Below the pieces are notes generated by a model. The model searched no databases. It was not told the DNA's origin and saw only the letters and a program-made list of their open reading frames with translations. Below are positions 22,401 through 34,400 of a stretch of 64,000 nt of DNA, in pieces. A program made the translations under genes and the position numbers. The DNA comes from Bathynomus jamesi. Taxonomy: Eukaryota > Arthropoda > Malacostraca > Isopoda > Cirolanidae. The DNA lies in the NCBI GenBank assembly GCA_023014485.1, contig JAJOZX010000872.1, positions 861,001 to 925,000 of the forward strand. Direction: 5' to 3'. Every line of letters begins with the position of its first letter. Positions within the stretch are counted from its first letter, which is position 1.

Positions 22401-25400
22401 TTCAAAATTTTAGCTCCATCTTCTGACTTCAAGTATAACAAATTCCTCGCAAGTCACAGAAAAATTTTCTTTAATCACGAGTTCTGATTCTAAGTTTTTG
22501 AGGAGCAGCTGATTTCTCTCTTTCCTCCAGTTGGTTGCACCATGGTCAAACTTAAAATGCTTTCAGACAGCGTTGGACAGGAATGGAAAATATGTGTTCC
22601 AGAATTTTTGCGAGGTTTGGAGATGGAAAGGCCTTGAAGAAAAGCACCCATCGTTGATCCAGAGGTAACGACTTATCGCTATCGTTCAATTCTACAATGA
22701 ATCTTTTTAAAAAGATGAATTCGTTGAAAAGTAGATCACCATTCACTTCAATTTGGAAGAGCTGAAAGAGTTCCACAATTTCTTCAAATTTTGGGACTTT
22801 AAATCTAAGCAGCTTATGGCTTGAAGTTTTCTATCCTCGAAGTCGAAGCATTTCTCCAAATAATTGATTGCTACATCGAGGAAACTTTGACAATCAATCT
22901 CGAATCGTTTAACTGCCGATTCATTATCACATTTCTGTATCAATTGCCGAGCCAAGAATCCATAAAAGTTTTCAGCCTCTCTCACGTAACATTTGTATAA
23001 TATTACTCATGATTACGATATGTATAACTCAACAATTATCACTTCATTTGTTTCAAGTTTTTTCAATGCTGGCTGAATATCGGTGCAAATGTTCATTACA
23101 AATCCTAGATAGGCTTCTCCAAGCTCATCATCAAAAAACATTTTTCAAGTGTGTGGCACACTGTCGACTTAAAAAATAAGCTTTAACGGGCTCAAAAGAA
23201 GAAGACAATCTTTCTATTGCTGCCAATAAAGAGAGCCATTGGGTGTGCACATTGCGCAACAATTCAGACCAATCGGTCTCCACCCAGTTGAAAAATTCCT
23301 TTAGTTCGGCAGTTTTTTTTAGTGGAAGAGCTGAACTCGTAAATTTTTATGATGATTGCCTCTATATCATACTTTAGACAGTTACACGCGGTTTTAATAG
23401 CATTGTGTATTTTGTGCAAGTTACCACCAGCTTTGACGAGGTGTTGATTATGGCTCCCATTGTTTATATTGGCATTGGCATTATACTCCCATAGTTTATA
23501 TTGGCATTATCTGCTGCATAAGCCACCATTTGCTTGAGCGACAATCAGTGTTTCTAACCTTTGCCGAACTGCTGCAAAAATTGTGGCCGAGTCCTCGGAA
23601 TCCAAAGAAAAGAACGATAATGAGGACGTCCTGATTCCTTGTGAAGTATCAAAATATCGTAGAACTAACGGGAAGGATTTTGTTTCCTTTGTTGGAAGCA
23701 TCAGTACAAAGAGAAAATGCATGATTACCACTCCTTAGTGTGTGGAGCCAAAACGTTTGTGATGATCGATGACAGCTTTGTCCGTCCACAAGAAAATTTA
23801 ACAGCAATTTTGGAATCTCTAAACATACCTTTAAACAAACTGCTCCCGCAACCAGCTGAGTTGTAACTGTGTGAATGATAAATAGCATGGTGGTAGCAAG
23901 ATGTTTCAGCGAGAGCCACTTCATTTTCGTTTTGGGAATCCTTTTTCACAAAAATATCAGCGTGCATGACTCCCGATTTGAAAAAATTTACTGGAGCACA
24001 GCTCTGAATTTACTTTTTTTCCCCTTACACCACTAGATAGGTTAATGATAGTAAACTCTTGAATTGACGACATACCAATTACAAATTGTTTTAGCTAAAC
24101 ATCATAATACAATAATGTACAGTTTATAACTCACCTTAAGTTTATTTATTCATTGCAGCAGCAACAGTGGACGATGTTAGACCTTGCATGTAGGCATTTG
24201 TTGTGAATTTACCGCCATGTATGCTTGGCCACTGATCAATGGCTTTCTGTGTGATCATTACAGCAGATCTAGTGCCTGGAGCTGAACCCTCCTTCACAAT
24301 TCTGCACAGCTTAGTCAAATGAGATGGCTTAATGGATCCTTTGTGTTCAACAATGTAACCAAGAATGGAGAATGTCCCTTCAGCTGGTGCTTCACTCCAG
24401 GCAGTTGATCCATCTTTATCAAAATGCTTTAATCTCTGTGATTCCTTTCCACAGCTATTCTATATATTCTGTCAGCCAATTTATCACTGAGTCTTTTGTA
24501 AAACTACTTTCAGATCTGGTTCTGGATGGTCTAGCAACTTCAGCAACCTGGTAGTAATCAGAACGTTTCTTGATGTATTTGTAAACTTCATTTAGGATGT
24601 AATCCTCAGCTGTTAGTTCCTTTTGCTGCCCTGTGGTATCGTGCTTAAATTCAGAAACTACATCATTTGCATTTCCTCCATTAGCTAATTTGGAAATTGT
24701 TTCCATCACTCTTAACATAACAGTTTTCCCTCCTCCTTTATAAAATATATTTTCTACAAATTCTGCACTAACTGTGGTTTTTTGAGCTACTTGCAACATA
24801 ATCTTTGTTACATAGGAAATCAATACATAGAACTTGGCACTAATTTCTTTCTCTTGTGGATGATCAAAAAAAACAATTTTCCACAAATCTGTCAAATTGA
24901 TCAAATTCGTAATTAACCATGCGAGTATCAGATTTGAGTTTTGGTCTCTTAAAACCAATGATATTGTCAAGAACCATATTGGTATAGTCAAGGCCTGATC
25001 TCAGATTTGAAGTGTGATTCTGAATAGTCTAAAAGCTCACTTAGTTTACAAATTTTCTTCAATGCATCAACGTGGGCTCTGTTCACAAGATGCATTAAGT
25101 CCCATCGAAATTTGAAATTTTCTCCAAACAACTTTTTCATTTCGTTTTTAAATGGCTCGTTGTCCTTACAAAAAGCCCCATCTCCAACCATTCCAGATAC
25201 CTTGGATTTAATTGCTTCTTCAGATAGTTTCAAGTGATTAGGAGACTTCAACACATCAAAAATTTCATTGGCCAAATAAACTCCTGATTTGCTGCGTACT
25301 AAATTTATCCCAGCAAGTTTTACAGTCTTATCTTCTTCACTCATAACTAATACAACTAGCATGCTTAATCCCAAAATTGTTCCAATGTCAGCTGTTATTG

Positions 25401-28400
25401 TTACTGAAGTTTGTTCTAAGAACCACTTTACAGTTTGTTCTTTAAGTTGATTATCTAATAGCTCACAAATTGTCTCGCACGCATGTGTGCTATGATTCAA
25501 ATTTCCAACCTCACAACCTGACCTATGTAATACAGCTAGAAGTACTGGATATAGAGCCCATGCAGTGTTTGTTTTCATTATGTAGTATAAGATGTTGCCA
25601 CATAAGTCTTCTATGCGTTTAGTAGTGTTCCGAGAAGATGTTTTCATCACTTCATAAACAGCAGCTCTTTGATGATGCTGAAGTTTAATTAAATGTCTCT
25701 TCAGGTGGGTTTTCAGATTTCTAAACCATCTCTCTTGATTTTCTCCTTGTTTGCATACATAGGTTAAATCTTTAACATTGAAGTAACCTTTTATGTTAGA
25801 ATGTTTGTCTGAAGCACATGCTTTGGGGTCTGTGCAGGCTATGCAATATAATGTAAACATTTTATCATCAGAAGCATCAATATCTTCTTGATTATCATCA
25901 TCTTCATCCTCAACAGCTATATCTACATCAGGCATATTAGTGTCACTATTTGCAATGTTTTCCATTATATCACTTGGTACTGAAAATGAATCATCAGCAT
26001 GCTCTAGATCCTTCTTTTCCACCAATTTGAATGTAGATTTGATCAAATCATTGTTCAGGATTTCTTGTATTGATTTACACTTGCTTAAATGGGCTATGGA
26101 AATGTCAAATTTGTTGCTTTTTGCTTTATTAGATTTGGATGAAACACTTGAACTTGAAGGCATATTTTGACTCTTCTCTTTATTAACCACAACAGCTTGG
26201 TGAGTTTCTTTTGTTAGGCGCAAAATTGCATTCAATGTCTTCTGGATTTGGGAATTTTCAAATTCCTCTAAAGCAGTTTTGTTAGTCTGATGCGCAGATT
26301 CCTCACTTACCTTTTGTTTCTTAGGTGGAGGAGAAGCACTTTCTTCAGTCTGTGAAACATCTAGTGAAAAAGTTTCATTTTCTAGATTAGCAGTTGATGA
26401 AGTTGGTTCATTTTTCTGAGGTCTAGCACTAGCACATTTTGTGAACAAACTAAATGACTGCTTTGCCGTATCTCTTTGCTGCACTTCATCCTGGTATTTC
26501 TTTACTGCAATATCTAAGCTGTGGGCCCAAACTCTGGGACCTCTTGTATTGTAACAAATATTTTTTTTGGAATTAAAATGTTCCTCCCAGTTTTGCTTCT
26601 TTGAATATTTGTTCTTGCATTGACCACAAAAGTAACCCCTTTTAACACCCTCACTTTTCTCTCCAACTTCATCAATATTAGGATCCATTATTGACTACCT
26701 GAAAAAAATACAAATTTGGGTGGGGGGTGGGGGGGGTGGGGGGGGGTTTACCGCCATTTCCCGCTATACGCTAGCGGATATCATGGCGAAGCAGAATATG
26801 AGAGAGAAACGGAGACGGGGGAAAGGCACTAGAAGTGGGAGGACCGCGGACGACGGGTGAGAAGTCACCTAAAGCTCAGAGAGGAGGCGAGATTGGGAGG
26901 AAAAGGAAAAGACAGTCAAGCGAGAAGAGAGGGCTCTCAGCGAGCATAAGACGTAAACGATAGGGGAGGGGGAAATCAGAGAGGAACGGGAAGGCGCGAC
27001 GACGTACTGACGACAGGGTGGGGCATTCCACAAGGATGTGAAAGACGGTGAGGGGCGACTGGCAGGAGGCGCAACAAGGAGCCTCCTGCCGGGACATAAG
27101 ATAGCCGTGCGTGAGGCGCGTATGGCCGATGCGAAGCCGCGCAAGGACGACCTCTTTGTGTCGGGAGCGGTGGAAAGAGGACGCCCAATATGACAGGCGG
27201 GGGCGGATGGACCAGAGTTTATTTCCGGTGGCATCGTCCCAGGACTGCTGCCATATGCGGTCGTAGAGGGACCGAAAGACCTGCACATAGTCAGAGAAGG
27301 GGAGCGGGCGGGGGAGGGGAGGCATCGAGGCGGCGGACCGGGCTGTGCGGTCAGCCGCCTCATTACCGGAAACACCGACATGGGCAGGAACCCAGCAGAA
27401 GGTGACCCGGATCCGGTGAACGGTGTGCAGGACATGGTACTCCTGTTGAATAATGCGTACGAGGGGGTCCGGGGAATCATAGCGCTCGAGCGCTTGAAGG
27501 GCGCTCAGCGAGTCCGAAAAGCTGGTACAGGAAGACCGCGAAAAACCCGATACCAGACGGAGGGCTTCCAGAAGGGCAAAGAGCTCCGCGGAAAAGATGG
27601 AGGCCTGAACCGGCAGGGGGATACCCCGGGAGGTAGGTGACAGCGACGGAGAGAAGACGGCGGCCGCGACACCTGCAGGGGAGGGCGAGCCGTCGGTGTA
27701 GACGGGAACATCGTCCGAGTGTACGGGAAGATGGGCCAGAAAAGAAGACCGGAGGATGGTAGGAGGAGACTCCTTACGCAGGCCACGGAGCGCCTGGCAG
27801 CGGCAGATAGGGGTGGTCAGCCAGGGGGGTGACAGGTCGAAGGAAAACGGCAGAATAGAGGGTGGGGGGATCCCCAGGGACGAAAAGATGACGGCCAGGG
27901 AGGCAGCGAAATGCCACGTGTCAGGCCGGGGTAGCGCCTGGGAGATCGCGGAGAAGAGTAGGGACCTCGGGAGGCGGCAGATGCGAAGGTAACACTTCGC
28001 CATGAGAAGGCCCCGGCGAAGGGGCAGGGAGGGGGTGTCCGCAGTCCACCTGAAGACTAGCGACAGGGGACGAGCGGAAGGCACCCGACGCCAGGCGAAG
28101 GCCACGGTGGAGAAGAGGATCCAGCAAACGGAGTGCCGGAGAGGAGGCGGAGCTGTAGACCACACCGTCGTAGTCGATGCGGGATTGCACCAGGGAGGTG
28201 TACAGGCGCAGCAGAGTACGCCTGTCCGCCCCCCAGGTCATGTGGGACAGGTGACTCAAAAGGGAGAGGGTGCGGCGAGATGATTGCCGCAACCGCCTAA
28301 GGTGTGGAACCCAACCGAAAAATTCGTCGAGGGTCATACCCAGGAATCGAACGGATGGGACGAGGGGAAGAGGAGTGCCGGCAAGGGTAAGGGCGAAGGT

Positions 28401-31400
28401 ATGCGACAGACGGAGGCGCCGAGGACGGAAAAGCATACTGGAAGACTTAGAGGGTGAGAAAGCATAGCCAACCGAGGACGCCCAGCGAACCACCGCGTTG
28501 ATGGCTAGCTGGAGTCGACGTTCAGCCAAAGACGGGAGGCGGCCAGAGCAATAGATAGCCAGGTCATCGGCATAGAGGGAGCTACGAACGGAAGTAGGCA
28601 GGACCGTAGCGACTGTGTTCATCACTAGTGAGAAACACAGGACGGGACACCCTCCTCCAACGGAAAGCGGTCAGAGAGGGTAGAACCGATGCGGACGCGG
28701 AAAGAACGGGCGGACAAGAAGTTATAAATAAAGGAGGGGAGAAAGCCTACGAAACCCAGGGAGCGTAAGCAGTCAAAGACCGCGCTCCGCCGAGTAGTAT
28801 CGTAGGCCTTCTGGAGGTCGAAAAAGACGGCGAGTACAAAGTGACGCCGGGAGAAAGCCTCCTGCACGTCGTGGCTAAGGAGGAGGAGGGGGTCGGTGGT
28901 AGACCGGAAGCGCCGGAAACCAGCCTGGGTAGCAGGGTATTGGTCACTCGCCTCCAGAGTAAGGGACAGCCGCAGCATGTCAGGGAAATGGGGCGATAGT
29001 TCGACGGGAGTGAGGGGTCTTTATCGGGCTTCGGGATGGGGACGACGATGGACTCACGCCACCGGTCCGGGAATGAACCCTCCAACCAAATCCGGTTATA
29101 GAGGTCCAGTACAAAGCTGAGAGCAGAGGGGTGGAGGTGCCGTAACAAGTCATAGGGGATATTATCGGGGCCGGGTGCGGAGGAGCGTCGGGGGCGGAGG
29201 GCCTCCCGAAGCTCCGTCATGCGGAAGAGGTGATTATAGGGGTCATCCCTATGAGGTGGAAAATCCGGTGGGTCGCGGCGGGAATGGGGGGAATCGGAAC
29301 TGGAGATGGCTGCGAAGTGCGCCGCGAGTGCGTTCGCGACGGCCTCCGGATCGGAGACGAACTCGTCGTCCCCGACCCGAAGCACCGGGGGTCGAGGGGG
29401 GACACGGGTCCCCTCAAAGCTACGCACCTTGCGCCAAACAGTCGAGGGGGAGATCCCGGACACGTAACTCCGCCAGGAGGTACGCCGGGCCAGTTTCAGG
29501 ACCCGACGGGCCACTGCCTTCAGGCGCTGAAATTCTATCTTGTGCTCCAGCTGGCGGGTCCGGTAGAAGCGGCGGCCGGCACGGCGCCGCTCCTGAACGG
29601 CATGGGAGCACTCTGGGGTCCACCATGGGACGCTTCGCGGCCTGGGGGAGCCAGAGGTACGGGGGATGCAACTGGCGGCAGCCGAGAGGATCTTACTCTC
29701 GAGGAAGGCGAGGGCCTCACTGACGGAGGGAAAGGCAGGAATTGATGGCGAGATCGCCGTGCCCCTCGCGTATGAGGCCCAGTCTGCTCGGGCGAACAGC
29801 CAGCGCGGGCGGACAGAGGTGGGGGGGAGGAGACGGGTCGGGGTAAGACACACTGGGAAATGGTCACTGCCGGAAGAATCCGGCAGGACCTCCCAGGTGA
29901 ACTCCGTCACGATTTCGAGGGAAACCAGGGAAAGGTCGATACAGGTGAAACTGTCGTGGAGCCATCGTTCAGAAAGGTGAACTCGAGCTCGTCCATAAGG
30001 GAGAGAAGGGTCCCGGAGAGAAAGGTGGAGCAAACGTCCCCCCAGGCCGGGTCCCGACTGTTGAAGTCCCCGAGAATCAGAAAAGGGCGGGGAAGCTGAA
30101 GAATTAGGTCACGGAGAGAATCGGGTGGAGGGCGTACGTTAGGGGAGAGGTAAAGAGAGCAGACCGTGAGCTGGCGCCCCAAGGAAAGGCGCACGGCCAC
30201 AGCTTGCAGGACTGTACGGAGCGGGAGGGGGCGGAAAGGGACGGAGCGGTGCACGAAGACCGCGGCGCCCCCCCTCCCCGCCCCATCGAGAGGCGGGGAA
30301 GGGAGCCCGCAGTAACCGGACACTCGAGGGAGGGAACGGGATCCCAGAATCGTCTCCTGAAGGCAGAAACACGCCGGACACCTGGAGGCCAGGAGAGAGG
30401 AGAGACTCTCGAGGCCTACCAGGAGCCCGCGGATGTTCCACTGCAGGAGCGAGGTATAGGGAGGGGTAGGAAGTCAGCGTAAAGGATGGTTATGGGGTGG
30501 GTGGGCCGATCGGGCGGCCCGAGATTAAAGAGGGAATCGGAAAGCCCCGGAGTTCAGCGAGGGACGCCGAACGAGGGCGAAGGTCACCCCGACGAGGGGG
30601 CGATGTGGAACCAGACGCCGGCAAGTCCTCCAGAAGAGGAGTCTCCCGGACGTCCGGGGGAGAGCGATGCAGAGAAGGGGATGTGAGAGGTATCCAGAAT
30701 GCCCCTCCCTTCACCGGAGGTGCGGGGGAGGCAGGACTACGAGGGGGAGTGGAAAATAATACCTCACCCAGAGGCATTGGCAGGTCGAGGAGAGAGATGG
30801 GGCGGGTCAAGCGCGGGGGCGTGCACGTCCCACCCACGCCGACCAGGCGGGCGAGTTCCCCCTCCAGTGGGTCCATCGACCGGGCCGGAGAGGGGTGTAT
30901 CTCAGCCCCCACCACGAGGGCCGTCGGGGACCCCAGGGGGGAGCGTGCATAACGGTTGCGCAGTGGGGACGGTGAGGACACCGGGGCGGTAGGGCGAAGG
31001 GGGCGTTTGTGTTTGGGAGAGGAAGGTGATGCGAGGCTTATGGCTTCGAACCTTTCGGGGTCACCACTGGCGCGGCGCTTGCGGCCCCTACCCCTCCGTC
31101 GTGCGGCCCGCATGGGTGACGGCGGGTCACGATCCGGAATGGGGGTGGCCGAAGGCGCCGGTGGAGAGGGCGTAGAAGGGGCAGGGGGGGTTGCCGACGA
31201 AGCATCGGCGTTCGCGGAGGGAGCACGTGGGGACGCGCTGGTAGTACGGGGAGCCGCGGTAGGAGTCCGCTGGGCGGCAGAGGATGGACTGGGAGTAGCG
31301 GACACGGTGGGTGGAGGCGCGTTGGGAACCGCCGGTGAGGACGGGGTCCGGGAACGGAGAGCCTCGGCGTACGAGGCACCACGCCGGGCCTCGCAGCCAC

Positions 31401-34400
31401 GCAACCGGTCCCGCGCCTCCCGAGCGCTGAGAAACTCTGATGAACAGAGGGCCCGAACCTCCCTTTCAAAGAGGAAGGACGGGCAAGAGCGGGATGAAGC
31501 AGGTGTGGTCCATGGCAGTTGGTGCAGGAAGGCGGAGCAGTACAGGGCAAGGGGTGGGGAGGGCCGCCGCAGCGGACACACAACGGGGCCGGCTGACGGC
31601 AGGAGCTGCTCACGTGGCCAAACCTATTGCACTGAAAACAGCGCGTAGGATCTGGCACGTATGGTCGTACTGAGAATTCGCACGCTCGTCTCTCACCAAA
31701 GCCCCAGAATACCGAAACGGGGGGCACCAGTGAGTCGAAAGTGAGGAGCAGGCGAGGAGAAGGGGCGGTTGGGGATCGCGATCTGTCGGGAAAGCGGTAC
31801 ACCTCAACACCCTGGGAGGCGAGGTCAATCTGGAGGTCTTCCACCGGGATGGGTAGAAGACGAGCAGCGTAAATTGTGCCCTGGCACTGATTGAGGCGGG
31901 GGTGGGGGGACACCGTAATCCCGCAGCCCAGGACATTGGGGATAGCGAGCAGAGAGGAGGTTTCGACAGAGGAACGCGACCTTATCAGAATGGAGCCATC
32001 CCTCTGAGGCCGAAGGTCAAAACGAGCCGTCCCCGTCACCCATGGATCGCTCGAAAGAGGCGTTCATGGTTAGTGGGGAGGGGCTTGGAGGAGGAGGGGC
32101 GGAGGACGAGGAACTTGTCCACCGTCCTAAGGCCGAGCGAAGACGTCGGGCCAAACACCACCGGTACTTCGAGGGGACGGGGAGACGAGAAAGGCGGACG
32201 GCGACGTCGGGTCCCACGTCCCCCAGGGGCCGAGGGGGCCGGGGGCGATGAGGCCCGACCGGAGTGGGAGGCGACCGGGGCCGCGGGCTTCCCACCTGAG
32301 GGCGAAAAAGCAGGTGGGTCCCTATCGGGACGTGGAATATGGGGGAATCCAGGGGTAGGGGGGTCCACTGCAGGTCCATCCGCCACTGGCGGGGGTCGGG
32401 CAGCGGCGCCACGAGCCTGGGGAAGAGAGGGAGGGTGGTGTTGGCAAGAAGAGCAGACGGGGTGGGCGAGGGCTGCCGACTGCCCTTACCAGACCCAAGG
32501 TCCAAAGAGGTAGTCAGAGGGAGGTCAGATGCACAAGCCGGGTCGTCAACGAGGTCCATTAGATTTGTAAGTGTTTCCATAAAGAAAATTTTTATTGTTT
32601 CGCATGCCAGCGGGGGATGGGTGCCTCGTCCCATGTAGGTACCCCCGTTTCAAAAGTGGCCCTTGCAGCGTCGAAAGTTCTCCCCCGCCGGCAGCAAAGA
32701 CCAAGGCCCCCCAGGGTCCCAGGCCTGGGCACCCTACCAGCCAACTTAGTCCGGCCCCGGCCATGGGAGCGAGACCCCCAGCGACCAGCCCCGGCAGCCC
32801 ACGGGGCGCGCGAAGTGAACAGAGAAAGCAGAAAAAACAGAGGGGGCAAGGAAGAGGGTAAAGAGGGGAAGACAGGAAAGAGGGGGCTGTAGGATAGCAG
32901 GGTATGCTAAAAGTCCACTTCGCAAACGGGCGGGGGACCCGGCAGGGCCCCCAGCCGCGGCTGACCCCCCCTCGCCACATGGAGGCAGGAGCCCGCGGGC
33001 GATCCACCCCAGAAAGACCGCCCGCGGGGAGGGGGCAAAATAAGTAAAAGTTAGTAAATATAGTATGGTAAAAGTGAGTAAAAGTAAGTAAATATAGTAC
33101 AATGAAAGTAAGTAAAAGTAAGTGCTTTAAACTTAGTAAAAGTAAGGAAGAGTAAGTAAAAGTAGGTAAGTTAAAGTAAGTAAAAGTAAGTTTAAACTTA
33201 ACTAAACTTTTCAATTCTAGAGTCATGGTGGATTACTTAAAACCGCACAAGTAATTATCTGGCCAATTTATCAAACCTGTCCGAGATCAATGGAACATAG
33301 TCCAATCCTGATAATTTTATATTAAAAAAATATACGTTTTAATAAAATTTTAATTATCAAAACATTGAAGCTTAACAAAAAATAAAAATAATTGTTAAAT
33401 ATGGAATTACCAACTAAACTTAAAATAACTAAATTTGTAATTTAAAAAAATTGGTTTGTACAAGAACGTATACGCAAAAAAATTGCATAACGTCTAGCGG
33501 ATGAACAAAACCCAAACCCAAATTTACTTTTTCTCATGGTCAAATTTACTGGAGCAATGCTACCAAGATCCTAGGAATCTGGAGTCATGTCAGCGTGTTC
33601 GTGAGCTTGCCGATTTCAATGTGTGCTTTGGACTTCGCGTGTCGCATAATATCACTTTCATCACCATGATTTATTGTAAAAGGGTGATTCTTGCATCTTG
33701 CAGCACTTGAACTGATCTCTACCAGGCTAAATCCAATCGAAAGTTTTTGTCCAATCCTTGTTGAAAGTCACTAGACGTTTTTGTTTTTTAGTAGTCTGAA
33801 CTAGCCATTTTGCTAGGGGAAAAATTGTAAACAACATTATAATAAGTAGAAAAACATGATTGTAAATAATTAAGTAAAAAAAATATTCTAAATCTTATAA
33901 ATAAAATCAAGTGCGTGTGTGGTATGTTCCTCTTTCACGCAAATGCAGCAATTTACACCTGAACGATTTCTTATAAAAAGTAGACATACATACAGATTTT
34001 ATTTGAATTACACAATCTCGAGTTGTATGGTCAAGCAATCGCAGGATTCACACTAACTCAAAGCTTACAATGTAACTACAGCCGAAAAACTGCCAACTCG
34101 TGGCCAAACACACTATGTGCGTTATGTACTTTCTAGGATGTTCCAGAACATTCAACATTACTTTACAGAATTCTACAGGATCCTACATAATTCTAGAAAA
34201 TTCTAAATCAATTCATCCTGAAAAAATTTGCTTAAAAAATATTTTTTGTGGGACATTTTGAATACAAAGCGGGACTGTCCCATTCTGCGGGACGTCTGGC
34301 AACCCTAGGTCCGAACCACGTGTCACCGATACATCTGGATGCAGAGGACGACATCCAACCACCACCCAAACCCAATGTCGCTTAAATTCGCTGATCGATG

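Larger units (their letters stand above)
26750..33037 (-). mobile_element. I-like LINE, copy 1 (near full length)
   Basis: A 6.3-kb GC-rich minus-strand retrotransposon inside the hAT. It has a gag-like ORF1 and an ORF2 with endonuclease, reverse transcriptase and RNase H. RNase H after the reverse transcriptase fits the I superfamily (I/Loa/Nimb/Outcast side). It is nearly identical over its length to copy 2 at 50483-56857, with small indels. The shared 5' end lies at the CCCCTCCCCGCGGGC block at about 33037. I found no clear target duplication. Confidence 0.88.
22139..34307 (-). mobile_element. 12.2-kb hAT transposon with nested insertions
   Basis: Both ends read TAGGGTTGCCAG inward. They are flanked by the exact 8-bp duplication GGTCCGAA at 22131-22138 and 34308-34315. 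Its own transposase is split into a BED finger at 33830-33557 and a catalytic/C-terminal part at 23998-22552, both on the minus strand. The 9.5 kb between them is later insertion: a zinc-finger/RNase H-fold gene and an I-like LINE. It fills most of the FUNDC1-like intron 34977-21357. Confidence 0.9.

Noticed and set aside
28625..32892. Many long plus-strand frames (100-230 codons) in 26.9-33, 38-44 and 50.6-56.7 kb
   Set aside because: They are antisense shadows of the GC-rich LINE ORFs. The real products (zinc knuckles, endonuclease, YADD box, RNase H) are on the minus strand.
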